Shown: positions 1 to 11,168 of the stretch, piece after piece
Numbering within the stretch: position 1 is the stretch's first letter
Layout of the letters: every line of letters begins with the position of its first letter
Origin: Massilia sp. PDC64
GTDB taxonomy: Bacteria; Pseudomonadota; Gammaproteobacteria; Burkholderiales; Burkholderiaceae_D
Direction: 5' to 3'
Length of the DNA stretch: 64,000 bases
Assembly: GCF_900101265.1 (NCBI RefSeq)
Contig: NZ_FMZS01000003.1
Span: forward strand, 496,001-560,000
Notes under the pieces: generated by a model
What the model saw: the letters and a program-made list of their open reading frames with translations, nothing else
What the model was told of the DNA's origin: nothing
Databases searched by the model: none
Translations under genes and position numbers: made by a program

Positions 1-1578
1 GTCGGCCGGGAGGATGTGCAGGATCCAGTCGTCGACTGAGACGCGGAAGCTCGCCACCATGATGCCCATCGCGACCATCAGGCTGAAGCTCGCGAGCACG
101 CCGCCCAGCGCGATCGATGCCTGTCCCGGCGCGTTGGCGAGGCGCGCCAGCGTCAGCGCCAGCACGGGCGAGTGATCCTCGCGCCGGCGCAGCAGGCGGT
201 CCAATAACCGGAACGCGGAGGCGGCCAGCCGCGGCATCAGGCCGATGCCGCCGATGAGCAGCAGGGCGACGGCAAAATAGCCGAACAGGGGCAGCCCGAA
301 CACGGGTGGCGCGAACGCGCAGGCGCCGGCCAGCAGCAGGCACACGAGCGCGGGCCAGATCCGGTTCAGGCGTTCCAGCGCCGCCTCGTCGTTGCCGGAC
401 TTGAGCGCGATGGCGGGCCGGGCGCGCGCCGCTTCCCAGGCGGGCGCGGCGCAGCCGAGCAGCGCGACGCCGAGGCCCAGGCCGAAGTAAACGAGTGCCG
501 CGCCGGGCGCGAACTGCACCCGCGGCTTCACGCCGGGGAAGTAGCCGGCACCGAGGTCGCCGCCGAACAGCGACAGGGCCGCCGCCGCGAGGCCGTAGCC
601 CGCCGCGATGCCGAGCAGGGCGCCCAGCACCCCCAGGGTCGCGCCTTCCAGCAGCACCTGGCGCAGCAGCGCGCGCCGGTCCAGCCCGAGCACGCGCAGC
701 AGGGCGAACTGGCCGCGCCGGCGCAGCACGGACAGCGCCTGCGTGGAAAACACGAGGAATGCACCGGTGAACAGGGCGACGAGGGCCAGCACCGTCAGGT
801 TCACGCGGTAAGCGCGGCTGAGGTTATTGCTGCGGCTTTCCTGGTTGGCGTCGCCCGGCCGGCCGACCGTGAAGCGGCCGGGATAATCGAGTTCCAGCTC
901 CGCCGCGAGCGCCCGTTCGAACGTGGCACGGTCGACGCCGTCGCGCAGCTTGATGTCGATGCGCGACAGCTTGCCGGTCAGGTTGAAGCGCCACTGCAGC
1001 GCGCCGATGTCCATCACGCCGAGGCGCTGGCCGCTGCGTGCCCGCAGGATCGGTCCCGCCACGCGCAGTGCCAGGTCTTGCGTGCCGGCGCGCACGACGA
1101 CGGCGTCGCCCCGCGCCTTGCCCAGCCACGCCTGCGCCGCTGGAGACAGGAACACGGCATCGTCGGCGAGCACGTCGTACGGGTGGGCCGCATCGGGCAC
1201 GCCCATCAGGTCGGGCGCGATGTAGCCGGCGCGGAACGCGTCGAGGCCCACGATCTTCAGCGAACCCTGTCCATCCGCCCGCGCGGCATCGACTTCCAGG
1301 ACGGGCGAGGCGAGGGCGACGCCTTCGTGGGTGGCCAGGCGCGGATAGATGTCTTCGTCGAACAGGGCTTCGCGTCCCGTCACCTGGACGTCGGCCTGGC
1401 CCGACAGGCTTTGCACGGCCGCGTTGAATTCGTTGAACGCGGCGGCGTTGATGAGGTGGATGGCAAAGCCCATCGCGACGCCGACCGCGATGGCGACGAC
1501 GGCCAGCACGGCGCGCATCGGGTGCGCGCGCCACTCGCCGAACAGCAGCCAGAGCGACAGCTGCCTCAAGCCGGACAT
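1..1578 (-). CDS. ABC transporter permease, FtsX/MacB type (C-terminus cut by window edge)
   Basis: Integral membrane permease of a MacB/LolC/YbbP-like ABC exporter. The 526 codons present read from ATG at 1578 to the left edge without a stop. A first transmembrane helix at residues about 16-37 is followed by a periplasmic domain of roughly 200 residues, then an FtsX-type block of helices starting near residue 250 (NLTVLALVALFTGAFLVF) and further helices to the edge. The length and second helix block suggest the roughly 800-residue double-FtsX form. The start overlaps the DUF4124 gene by 13 bases. The ATPase partner is not in the window. Substrate unknown. Confidence 0.85.
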   Translation of the reverse strand, partial: MSGLRQLSLWLLFGEWRAHPMRAVLAVVAIAVGVAMGFAIHLINAAAFNEFNAAVQSLSGQADVQVTGREALFDEDIYPRLATHEGVALASPVLEVDAARADGQGSLKIVGLDAFRAGYIAPDLMGVPDAAHPYDVLADDAVFLSPAAQAWLGKARGDAVVVRAGTQDLALRVAGPILRARSGQRLGVMDIGALQWRFNLTGKLSRIDIKLRDGVDRATFERALAAELELDYPGRFTVGRPGDANQESRSNNLSRAYRVNLTVLALVALFTGAFLVFSTQALSVLRRRGQFALLRVLGLDRRALLRQVLLEGATLGVLGALLGIAAGYGLAAAALSLFGGDLGAGYFPGVKPRVQFAPGAALVYFGLGLGVALLGCAAPAWEAARARPAIALKSGNDEAALERLNRIWPALVCLLLAGACAFAPPVFGLPLFGYFAVALLLIGGIGLMPRLAASAFRLLDRLLRRREDHSPVLALTLARLANAPGQASIALGGVLASFSLMVAMGIMVASFRVSVDDWILHILPAD

Positions 1579-2000
1579 TCCACCGCCAGCGCTTCCGTCG
1601 CCCGTTTCGCCCGGCGCTGCGCCGCCACTTTCGCGCGGCCCGTGAGGCGGGCCACGTCTTCCTCGGCCCAGCGCCGGCGCAATGTCAGCCGTGCGCACTG
1701 CTTGCGGTGCGTGGCGGCGATGCGGGCCTGGCGGGCGTCGGCCTTGTCGCTGCGTTCCTGTTCCTTTTCGCGCGCGATGCGCAGCTTTTCCAGCTGGAGG
1801 AGCGTGCGCGCGTCGCGTGTCGCCACGGATTCCGCGCCTTCCGGGCGGATCCCGGCCGGCGGCGGGAGTTCGACCGATCTGCCCTGGGCGCAGGGGCGGT
1901 CGGCATAACTCGTCTTGCCGTCCTGCGTGCATTTGTAGACGGGGTCGGCGAGGGCATTGGTCAACAGGCAGGCGGCGAGCAGCGGAAGCATGCGCATCAT
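1566..2000 (-). CDS. DUF4124 domain-containing periplasmic protein
   Basis: A 144-residue protein with a short signal peptide (MMRMLPLLAACLLTNALA) followed by a DUF4124 segment (VYKCTQDGKTSYADRPC) at residues about 20-40. The rest is a charged, helical Arg/Lys/Glu-rich tail, probably coiled coil, ending in a Cys-containing C-terminus. DUF4124 proteins are common in beta- and gammaproteobacteria and have no assigned function. It lies just downstream of the FAD oxidoreductase gene (13-base gap) and overlaps the permease start, so it may be co-transcribed with both. Confidence 0.8.
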   Translation of the reverse strand: MMRMLPLLAACLLTNALADPVYKCTQDGKTSYADRPCAQGRSVELPPPAGIRPEGAESVATRDARTLLQLEKLRIAREKEQERSDKADARQARIAATHRKQCARLTLRRRWAEEDVARLTGRAKVAAQRRAKRATEALAVECPA

Positions 2001-2013
2001 GGGCGTCTCCGGG

Positions 2014-3423
2014 TCAAAGGATTTTACCGGGATTCATGATGCCCAGCGGGTCGAGCGCGGCCTTGACGGCACGCATCAGCTGCAGTTCGACCGGGGACTT
2101 GTAGCGGGGGAGCTCGTCGCGCTTGAGCGCGCCGATCCCGTGCTCGGCCGAGATCGAGCCGCCGTGCGCCGCCACGCTGTCGTGCACGATGCGGTTGATG
2201 GGCTCCTGCTCGGCGAGGAAATCGTCGTGGCGGACGCCTTCCGGTGGCGCCACGTTGTAGTGCAGGTTGCCGTCGCCCAGGTGGCCGAAGCAGACGACCT
2301 GCACGCCGGGGTAATCCGCCTCGAGCTGGGCATCCGTCGTCTCGATGAAGTCGGCGATGCGCGAGATCGGCACGGAGATGTCGTGCTTGATGTTCTTGCC
2401 GGCCGCCGCCTGCGCGAGGGGGATGTGCTCGCGGATGGCCCACAGCGCGCGCGACTGGGCGATCGACGTCGCGACGACGGCATCCTGCGCGAGCCCGTCT
2501 TCCAGCGCCCGCTCGATGGCCCGCTCCAGCAGCGCGACGCCGTGCGCCTCGGATTCATGGCTCGACAGTTCCAGCAGCGCGTATTGCGGATAGCGTTCCG
2601 GGAACGGCTTCGGCAGGTCCGGGAAGTGGCTGGCGACGAGGCGCAGGCTCACGTCGCTCATCAGTTCGTAGCCCGTCAGCGTGGGGCCGCATTCCGCTTC
2701 GACGAGCTTCAGCAGGGACAACGCTTCGCGCGGCGTGGCCAGCGCGACGAGTGCCGTGATCGCGGCTTTCGGCTGCGGGAACAGCTTCAGCACGGCCGCC
2801 GTGATGACGCCGAGCGTGCCTTCCGCGCCCACATACAGGTCGCGCAGGTCGTAGCCCGTGTTGTCCTTGCGCAGGCCGCGCAGCGCATCCCATACCTCGC
2901 CCTGCGCCGTGACGACTTCCAGGCCCAGGCACAGTTCCCGGGTATTCCCGTAGCGCAGTACGCCCGTGCCGCCCGCATTGGTCGAGAGGTTGCCGCCGAT
3001 CGTGCAGCTGCCTTCGGCCGCCAGCGACAGCGGGAACAGCATGCCGTGGTCAAAGGCCGCGTGCTGGATGTCCTGCAGGATGCAGCCCGCTTCCACGGTC
3101 ATCGTGCGGTTGAACGTGTCGATTGTTCGGATGCGGTTCAGGCGCCGCAGCGACAGCACGATGGCGTCGCCCGCCGCATCCGGCACGCTGCCCAGCACGA
3201 GGCCCGTGCGGCCGCCCTGCGGCACGATCGGCACGCGCAGTTCCGCGCACAGGCGCACGACGGCGGCCGTTTCCGCCGTGCTGGCGGGACGGACGACGGC
3301 GCGGGCGCGGCCCGTGAAGCGGCCGCGCCAGTCGGTGAGATACGGGGCGGTGTCGTGCTCGTCGACGAGGACGTTGGCCGCGCCGACGATGGCAGCGCAG
3401 CGCTCGATGAAGCGGTCAGTCAT
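2014..3423 (-). CDS. FAD-binding oxidoreductase (D-2-hydroxyacid dehydrogenase, GlcD/D2HGDH type)
   Basis: A 469-residue flavoenzyme of the vanillyl-alcohol-oxidase/PCMH fold that oxidises a 2-hydroxyacid (D-lactate, glycolate or D-2-hydroxyglutarate) to the 2-oxoacid. The FAD-binding half carries QGGRTGLVLGSVP near residue 70, then SCTIGGNLSTNAGGTGVLRYG and GAEGTLGVITAA. The C-terminal FAD-oxidase domain has the CFGHLGDGNLHYNV and SAEHGIGALKR motifs with the metal/substrate histidines. Length and motifs are complete. The exact substrate cannot be read from the sequence. Its start overlaps the upstream DUF2069 gene by 8 bases, which implies translational coupling. Confidence 0.88.
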   Translation of the reverse strand: MTDRFIERCAAIVGAANVLVDEHDTAPYLTDWRGRFTGRARAVVRPASTAETAAVVRLCAELRVPIVPQGGRTGLVLGSVPDAAGDAIVLSLRRLNRIRTIDTFNRTMTVEAGCILQDIQHAAFDHGMLFPLSLAAEGSCTIGGNLSTNAGGTGVLRYGNTRELCLGLEVVTAQGEVWDALRGLRKDNTGYDLRDLYVGAEGTLGVITAAVLKLFPQPKAAITALVALATPREALSLLKLVEAECGPTLTGYELMSDVSLRLVASHFPDLPKPFPERYPQYALLELSSHESEAHGVALLERAIERALEDGLAQDAVVATSIAQSRALWAIREHIPLAQAAAGKNIKHDISVPISRIADFIETTDAQLEADYPGVQVVCFGHLGDGNLHYNVAPPEGVRHDDFLAEQEPINRIVHDSVAAHGGSISAEHGIGALKRDELPRYKSPVELQLMRAVKAALDPLGIMNPGKIL

Positions 3424-3814
3424 GCGGTACTTTGACCTTGTCCAGCAATTCCTTGGCCAGTTTCTGTGCCTGTTTCTTGTACGGGCGGAGGTACAGCAGG
3501 GCGAACAGGAAGTACGAGACGACGAGCAGCGCTTCGCCCAGCGCCATCATGCGCGAGATTTCCGTCTTGTCGCTCCAGGCGCGCACGATGCCTTCGACGA
3601 GGTAGATGAGGATCACCATCGACGACCATTGCAGCGTGTACAGGTCGCGCTTGAGGACACCGCGCAGCGGCAGCAGCAGCGGCAGGGCCTTCAGGGCCAG
3701 CAGCGAGCCGCCCGGATGAAGCGGCGCGACGACGATCTCCCACACCAGCAGCCAGGCGAACAGGATGACGAGACTCGTCACCGCGCCCGTATGAAACACC
3801 CTTTGCGTTTGCAT
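3416..3814 (-). CDS. DUF2069 family inner-membrane protein
   Basis: A 132-residue protein with about four hydrophobic helices (for example VTSLVILFAWLLVWEIVVAP near the N-terminus and LLVVSYFLFALLYLRP near the C-terminus) and a basic tail. The arrangement and length fit DUF2069, an uncharacterised proteobacterial membrane family often found next to wrbA. Here wrbA ends 3 bases upstream and the FAD oxidoreductase starts inside its last codons, so the three genes look like one operon read leftwards. Confidence 0.8.
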   Translation of the reverse strand: MQTQRVFHTGAVTSLVILFAWLLVWEIVVAPLHPGGSLLALKALPLLLPLRGVLKRDLYTLQWSSMVILIYLVEGIVRAWSDKTEISRMMALGEALLVVSYFLFALLYLRPYKKQAQKLAKELLDKVKVPHD

Positions 3815-3817
3815 CGT

Positions 3818-5839
<2,022 letters not shown>

Positions 5840-5850
<11 letters not shown>

Positions 5851-6148
5851 GCTTGCCGGTCAGCATCTCCCAGTACATCACCCAGTCCGCACGGAACGAA
5901 TACCACGGGTGGCCGAACGTGGCCGGGCGGTTCTTCTCGAAAAAGAAATGCCCGACCCAGGCGCCGCCATAGCCCGTCACGACGGCGACGACGAGCCACC
6001 ACGGGTTCAGGCTGTCGATGTATTGCGCGATGCCCGCGATGGCCGACGACGTGCCGAGGAAATGCGCGCGCCGGCACATGCGGTTCTCGTGCTGGGACAG
6101 GTAGTAGGGATAGAACTGGGCGAAGCTGTCGTAGCGGACGGCGGCCAT
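5840..6148 (-). CDS. DUF962/Mpo1-like membrane protein
   Basis: A 102-residue protein of the DUF962 family, related to yeast Mpo1, a 2-hydroxy fatty acid dioxygenase of the alpha-oxidation pathway. Conserved histidine motifs are visible: YYLSQHENRMCRRAHFLG near residue 20 and GHFFFEKNRPATFGHP near residue 67, with a hydrophobic helix between them. Mpo1-type enzymes use iron held by such histidines. The bacterial substrate is unknown. A good ribosome site (CAGGAGAC) precedes the ATG. Confidence 0.82.
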
Positions 6149-6182
6149 GCTGGTCTCCTGTTGTCTCCCTGTCCAGTGTAGA

Positions 6183-6986
6183 TCAATCCAGGCCGCGCAC
6201 GAAGTCCGCCAGCGCGGCGCTCACCGCGTCCGGCTGTTCCGTCATCAGTGCGTGCCCGCAATCGAGCGCGACGACACGCGCATGCGGGATCGCGGCCACG
6301 AGCGCCTGCGCGGAGCGGGGCGGCGTCATGACGTCGCGCCGGCCCTGCACGAACAGGGTCGGACAGGCAATGGCCTGCGCGGCCGTGCCCCCGTTCGCGT
6401 ACGTATTGCACGCGACGAAGTCCGTGTGGAACAACCGATCCGGGTTCCGTTGCGACAGTCGCTGCATCAGCCGGCGCGACACGCCGGCCAGCCAGAAGCC
6501 CTGGGGCTGGCCCGGCGCGGCCGGCGCAATGGCCCCGTGCGACCACAGGTTGACCATGTCGATGGCGGTCGCCTCGTCCGTGCGCGCCGTCTCCAGCAGC
6601 GCGTCCGATACCTTCATCGGCCAGGTGCTGCCCACGAGGGCGAGGGCGCGCACGCGGGCGGGCGCCCGCGCCGCGGCCTCGAGGGCGATCAGCGATCCCA
6701 TGCTGTGGCCCGCCAGCACGGCCTGGCCGATGCCGGCCGCATCGAGCAGGTCCAGCAGCCAGGCGGCCATCTCTTCCACGCTCGCGAGCGCGGGCCCGGC
6801 GCTGCGGCCATGGCCGGGCAGGTCGACGGCCAGCACGTGGTGGCCCTCACGTGCGAGGGCGCGGGCCTGGGCCGTCCACACGGAATGGTCGTTCTGGGCG
6901 CCGTGGATGAAGACGACGGCGCGGTCGCCGGGCGCGCTGCCGGCGGTGTACGCCCAGGCGGTCTTGCCGTTCACGTCGAGCAGCAT
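6183..6986 (-). CDS. Alpha/beta-fold hydrolase
   Basis: A 267-residue alpha/beta hydrolase with the nucleophile elbow GHSMGS near residue 95, the oxyanion-region HGAQNDHSVW near residue 30, and late Asp and His residues (QGRRDVMTP, DCGHALMTEQPDAV) that complete the triad. No signal peptide, so cytoplasmic. It follows the PLP-fold gene by a single base and is probably co-transcribed with it. Family members include esterases and C-C hydrolases; the substrate cannot be assigned. Confidence 0.87.
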   Translation of the reverse strand: MLLDVNGKTAWAYTAGSAPGDRAVVFIHGAQNDHSVWTAQARALAREGHHVLAVDLPGHGRSAGPALASVEEMAAWLLDLLDAAGIGQAVLAGHSMGSLIALEAAARAPARVRALALVGSTWPMKVSDALLETARTDEATAIDMVNLWSHGAIAPAAPGQPQGFWLAGVSRRLMQRLSQRNPDRLFHTDFVACNTYANGGTAAQAIACPTLFVQGRRDVMTPPRSAQALVAAIPHARVVALDCGHALMTEQPDAVSAALADFVRGLD

Positions 6987-6987
6987 G

Positions 6988-8091
6988 TCAGGCTCCTTTC
7001 TGCGCCAGCTTCAGGGCGCGGGCGATGTCGTCGAGCAGGTCGTCCGGGTCTTCCAGGCCGACGTACAGGCGTACCGTGCCCGCGCCGGCGTCCGTGGCGA
7101 ACGAGCAGGGGCCGCCGAGGGCATCCGCGCGCCCGAAGAGCTTCAGCGCGTCGAGGAAGCGGCTTGCTGCGGCCGGGCCGGCCTGCAAGGTGAACGGGAC
7201 GACGGCGCCGCAGCCGCGGGGCATCAGCTCGTGGTCCGGATACGCGACGCGCACAATGGCCGGGTGACCGGCGAGCGTTGCCGCGACCCTGCGTGCGCCG
7301 GCCACGTGGCGGTCCATGCGCATGCCCAGCGTCTCCAGCCCCCGCAGGATCACGGCCGCATCGTGCGCACCCGGCGCGGTGCCGAAAGCGCGCAGGCCGA
7401 CGTGGCGCGCGCACAGGGCGAAGGCGCCGACCGTCGATTCCTCGGCGAATATCCTGCCGTCGCACGCCGGGTTCGGTTCGCACAGGTCCGCAAAGCGGCC
7501 CGTGCGCGCATGGGCGGCGAACCAGTCGAACGTGCCGCCGTCGACGAGGACGCCACCCGCCGCACCGGCTTGCCCCGCGAGGAAGGCGGCGTCGTGGACG
7601 ACGAGGTCGGCCCCGTGGTCGAATGCGGACAGCAGCCACGGCGTGGCGAGCGTCGCGTCGATGAGGAGCGGCAGGTCGTGTTCGTGCGCGACGGCGGCTA
7701 CGCGCGGGAGGTCGAGGACGGCGCCGTCCTGCCCGATGGCCGCGCCGACCAGCACCCGTGTCTCGGGCCGGATGGCGGCGCGCCAGGCGTCGGGATCGCT
7801 CGCGCTGGCGAAGGTGGCCGTCACGCCGAAGCGGCGCACACCGTGCGCGAGGAGGGCGCGGGCGTCGTCACGGAGATTGTCCGCCGCGACGACGTGGTGG
7901 CCGCTGCCCGCCAGCGTGGCGAGTGCGAGATGCAGCGCAGCCTGGCCGCTGGCCGTCGCGATGCCCGCGACGCCGCCTTCGAGGGCGGCGGCGCGCTCTT
8001 CAAGCGTGGGGACTGCCGGGTCGGAAATCGGGGCGCCGGCGGCGACGTGCAGCGCCAGCGTGGTGAAGCCGGGGTATCTGGGACCGCTCAT
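6988..8091 (-). CDS. Cys/Met-metabolism PLP-fold protein lacking the PLP lysine
   Basis: A 367-residue protein related to O-acetylhomoserine sulfhydrylase, cystathionine gamma-synthase and methionine gamma-lyase (ATASGQAALHLAL, LLIDATLATPWLL, the C-terminal VRLYVGLEDPDDLLDDI). In active members the segment after the conserved Asp reads VVHSxTKYxGGH, the Lys carrying PLP. Here it reads LVVHDAAFLAGQAG (Phe170 at the Lys position). The only lysines in the protein are three near the C-terminus. The N-terminal region is also shortened. It may be a non-catalytic or repurposed paralogue. Start chosen at 8091 because AGGA sits 8 bases upstream; earlier ATGs give an atypical hydrophobic extension. A standard PLP enzyme is unlikely. 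Confidence 0.8.
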   Translation of the reverse strand: MSGPRYPGFTTLALHVAAGAPISDPAVPTLEERAAALEGGVAGIATASGQAALHLALATLAGSGHHVVAADNLRDDARALLAHGVRRFGVTATFASASDPDAWRAAIRPETRVLVGAAIGQDGAVLDLPRVAAVAHEHDLPLLIDATLATPWLLSAFDHGADLVVHDAAFLAGQAGAAGGVLVDGGTFDWFAAHARTGRFADLCEPNPACDGRIFAEESTVGAFALCARHVGLRAFGTAPGAHDAAVILRGLETLGMRMDRHVAGARRVAATLAGHPAIVRVAYPDHELMPRGCGAVVPFTLQAGPAAASRFLDALKLFGRADALGGPCSFATDAGAGTVRLYVGLEDPDDLLDDIARALKLAQKGA

Positions 8092-8279
8092 GGGGCTCAT
8101 CCTGAAAACAAAGACGGCGCATGCTAGCATCCGATAGCGCTAACCGTTACATTTAATCATCATCTTGGTGCAGAGTGCACGGTTGCAAGGCAAAAAGGTG
8201 GATTTTTCGGGGAGCTTAGGCTAGAGTCAAATTTATGAAATACACAACGCAGCACGCATCTCCAATAAAGGGGGTCCAA

Positions 8280-8735
8280 ATGAAGGTATCGGAAATCCTG
8301 CAGGTCAAGGGTGACATCCTCTACACGGTGTCGCCGGACACCGACCTGGCCAACGCCGCCGCCACGATGGCCGAGCGCGACATCGGTTCGCTCGTCGTGA
8401 TGGAGTACGGCGACCTGGTCGGCATGCTGACCTTCCGCGAGGTCATCAAGGCCTTGCATGCGCATGGCGGCTCCCTCGAGTCCGCGGGCACCGTGCGCAA
8501 GCACATGGACGACAGCCCGATCACCGTCACCCCGGACACCGAAGTCAACGAAGTGCGCCGCATCATGCTGGAAAAGCACGCGCGCTACCTGCCCGTCATG
8601 AACGCACGCACTTTGCTGGGCGTGATCTCGTTCTACGACGTCGCGAAGGCCGTGCTCGAGGCGCAGAGTTTCGAGAACCGCATGCTCAAGGCCTATATTC
8701 GCGACTGGCCTGCCGAGCAGATGGCGGAAGACTGA
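8280..8735 (+). CDS. CBS-pair domain protein
   Basis: A 151-residue protein made almost entirely of two CBS motifs (residues about 10-65 and 75-130). CBS pairs bind adenosyl nucleotides and regulate attached or partner proteins. Recognisable pieces are MAERDIGSLVVMEYGDLVGMLTFREV and MLEKHARYLPVMNARTLLGVISFYDV. The start at 8280 is set by AGGGGG about 6 bases upstream; an in-frame ATG at 8235 lies in low-GC leader sequence and lacks a ribosome site. It stands alone on the plus strand between two leftward genes. Confidence 0.88.
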   Translation: MKVSEILQVKGDILYTVSPDTDLANAAATMAERDIGSLVVMEYGDLVGMLTFREVIKALHAHGGSLESAGTVRKHMDDSPITVTPDTEVNEVRRIMLEKHARYLPVMNARTLLGVISFYDVAKAVLEAQSFENRMLKAYIRDWPAEQMAED

Positions 8736-8748
8736 TTCCTGGTCGTGA

Positions 8749-10992
8749 CTACGCGGCGCGCGTGAGCGCGTCGCTGCCCAGCCACTCGATGAGTGCCTCG
8801 GGCGCGAGCGGCCGCGCGAACAGGTAGCCCTGCGCGAGCGGGCAGCCGAGTGCTTGCAGGATCTGGGCCTGGACTTCGTCTTCGACGCCCTCGGCGATGA
8901 TCGACAGGCCCAGGTTGCGGCCCAGCTCGATGACCATCTCCGCGATGCTGCTGCCCCGTGCCGCGTCCGTGATCTCGGTCACGAACGCGCGGTCGATCTT
9001 GAGCCGGTCCACGCACAGGCGCTGCAGGTAGGAGAGCGACGAGAAACCCGTGCCGAAATCGTCGATGGCGATCGACACGCCAGTGCGCTTGATCTCGGCG
9101 AGACGCTCGATCAGCAGGTCGGGCTCTTCCATCGCCATCGATTCCGTGATCTCCAGCTCGACGCGTTCGGGCGGGGCGCCCGTGTCTGCCAGCGCGTCGC
9201 GCAGCATGTCGATGAAATGCGGGTGGCGGAACTGGACCTGCGACACGTTGATCGACATCGTGAAGTCGAGGTGGCCCGCCGCGCGCACGCGCACGAGTTC
9301 CGCGCAGGCTTCGCGCAGCACCCATGCGCCGATGTCGATGATCAGGCCCGAGTATTCCGCGATCGGAATGAAACGGTCGGGCGGGACGAAGCGGCCGTCT
9401 TCCGTGCGCCAGCGCAGCAGCGCCTCGGCGCCGAATGCGCGGCGCGCGGCCAGTTCGACCTGGGGTTGGTAAGCGAGGAACAGTTCGCCGCGCGCAAAGC
9501 CGCCGCGCAGCGCGTGCATCAGGCGCACGCGTTCGCGGATCTCCACGCCCATGCCGCGCGAAAAATAGAAGTGGCCGCCGCGCCGCTGGCTCTTCGCCCG
9601 CTTCAGCGCGATGTCGGCATCCTTCAGCGCATCGGCCGCGGTGCCGTCGTGTTCCAGCAGGCGCACGAGGCCCAGCGTGGCGGACACCTGCACGTCCTGG
9701 CCTTCGATCGAGAACGGGTCCGCGAACAGGTCCTGCACGGCGGCCGGATCGATCAGGCCGGCCTCGCCCAGCAGGCAGAAGGTGTCGCCGCCGATGCGCG
9801 CCAGCGCGACGCTGGCATCCAGGCGCGCGCGCAGGCGCTGGGCCACCGCGACGAGCAGGGCGTCGCCGAACTGGTGGCCGAGGGCGTCGTTTGTCTCGGC
9901 GAACTGGTCGATGTCGACGAGGCACAACGTGGCATCGGCACGCCCCTGCAGGCTGTCGTCGACGAGTTCGACGAGACGCGTCCGGTTGGGCAGGCTCGTG
10001 AGCCCGTCGTAGAACGCGGCGCGGTGCAGGGCGGTCATCAGCGCGACATTATCCAGGCCGACGGCGATGCTGCTCGTGAAGACGTCGATGAGGCCCCGGC
10101 GCAACGCATCCAGCGGACGCGTCAGCTTCAGCCAGGCGGCGAAGTGGCGGTGCGCCTTGCCGCTGAAATACAGGGCGAGATGGTCGGGTTCGTACAGGTT
10201 GCGCCGCTCCGTCAGCACACGGGCGATGGCGACGGCCGGGCCCCGGGCGTCCGCCGCGAGCAGGCCTTCGTGCGCGAGATCTGCACTGGGCCCGCAACTG
10301 GCCAGCACCTGCCAGCCGACGGCGTCGACGCCCGGCGGACAGGCGCACAGCAGGCCATCCGCCGGCTGGCCGGCGAGGGCGGCCACTTCGCGCAGGATGC
10401 CGAGCGTCATTTCGCCGACCGAATGGAGGGCCATCAATTCCATGTTCGCGCGCACGACCTCGGCCAGGCCCGTGCGGCTGTCTTCCAGCGCATGGATCTG
10501 TTCGTAGGCGCGGATCGCCGCCGCCACGCTCGTGTAGAGCTTCGTGCGGGTGAGCTCGGACTTGGTGCGGTAATCGTTGATGTCGTAGCCGCGGATCGCG
10601 TCCATCTCGGGCGCATAACCGGGCTGGCCCGTGCGCAGGATGATGCGCACGTCGTGGCGACCGAGCGTGTCGCGCACGTGGCGGACGAGGTGCAGGCCGG
10701 CGTCGGCCTGTTCCATCACGACGTCGAGCAGGATGACGGCGATGTCGCGCTCGCGGGCCAGCACGTCCATCGCCTCGGCGGCGGAGTACGCATGCAGGAA
10801 TTCCAGCGGCCGCCCGTGCATCTCCAGCGTACCGAGCGCAAACGTCGTCGTCGAGTGAACGTCGGCATCGTCGTCGACGATCAGCACGCGCCACGCGTCG
10901 CCGTCCTTGGCAGGCGCGTCTGCCGGCGTCTCGTCTGCGAACACCAGGTCGTCGTCCTGTGCGGGGCCCGAGGGCGTGTTCGATACGGGCAT
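8749..10992 (-). CDS. Response regulator with REC, DUF3369, degenerate GGDEF and EAL domains
   Basis: A 747-residue c-di-GMP signalling protein. REC receiver at residues about 34-160 (VLIVDDD, phosphoacceptor Asp in VILLDVVM), DUF3369 sensor-like domain to about 320, GGDEF domain about 330-480, EAL phosphodiesterase domain about 500-735. The GGDEF signature reads GGDTF near residue 400, so cyclase activity is unlikely and the domain may only bind GTP. EAL catalytic motifs are intact (AEALLRW, ITESMAM, DDFGTGFSSLSYL, KIDRAF, AEGVED). The protein therefore probably degrades c-di-GMP in response to phosphorylation. No histidine kinase is adjacent. Divergent from aroC. Confidence 0.92.
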   Translation of the reverse strand: MPVSNTPSGPAQDDDLVFADETPADAPAKDGDAWRVLIVDDDADVHSTTTFALGTLEMHGRPLEFLHAYSAAEAMDVLARERDIAVILLDVVMEQADAGLHLVRHVRDTLGRHDVRIILRTGQPGYAPEMDAIRGYDINDYRTKSELTRTKLYTSVAAAIRAYEQIHALEDSRTGLAEVVRANMELMALHSVGEMTLGILREVAALAGQPADGLLCACPPGVDAVGWQVLASCGPSADLAHEGLLAADARGPAVAIARVLTERRNLYEPDHLALYFSGKAHRHFAAWLKLTRPLDALRRGLIDVFTSSIAVGLDNVALMTALHRAAFYDGLTSLPNRTRLVELVDDSLQGRADATLCLVDIDQFAETNDALGHQFGDALLVAVAQRLRARLDASVALARIGGDTFCLLGEAGLIDPAAVQDLFADPFSIEGQDVQVSATLGLVRLLEHDGTAADALKDADIALKRAKSQRRGGHFYFSRGMGVEIRERVRLMHALRGGFARGELFLAYQPQVELAARRAFGAEALLRWRTEDGRFVPPDRFIPIAEYSGLIIDIGAWVLREACAELVRVRAAGHLDFTMSINVSQVQFRHPHFIDMLRDALADTGAPPERVELEITESMAMEEPDLLIERLAEIKRTGVSIAIDDFGTGFSSLSYLQRLCVDRLKIDRAFVTEITDAARGSSIAEMVIELGRNLGLSIIAEGVEDEVQAQILQALGCPLAQGYLFARPLAPEALIEWLGSDALTRAA

Positions 10993-11168
10993 TGCTGCGT
11001 CTCCAGGTTAAGCTCGATGGTTGCGTACCAGTATATCTGGAATAGTATCAATTCAGGCAAGAAAATTCCACACGGAAACATTTTTATTGATGCAACGAGG
11101 CATTTCACCTGCCACTTGTTCATGCTGGTAAAATCTTCCATTCCATTCGCACAACCCAACGAGATTCC

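Noticed and set aside
1957..3435. 492-codon open frame on the plus strand opposite the FAD oxidoreductase
   Set aside because: Mirror of a conserved flavoenzyme; composition rich in Arg/Val/His, no domain or ribosome site.
8160..8275. GTGCA-rich dyad and TTGCA before the CBS gene as a second sigma-54 promoter
   Set aside because: The spacing between the TGGTGC/GTGCAC and TTGCA elements does not fit the -24/-12 rule.
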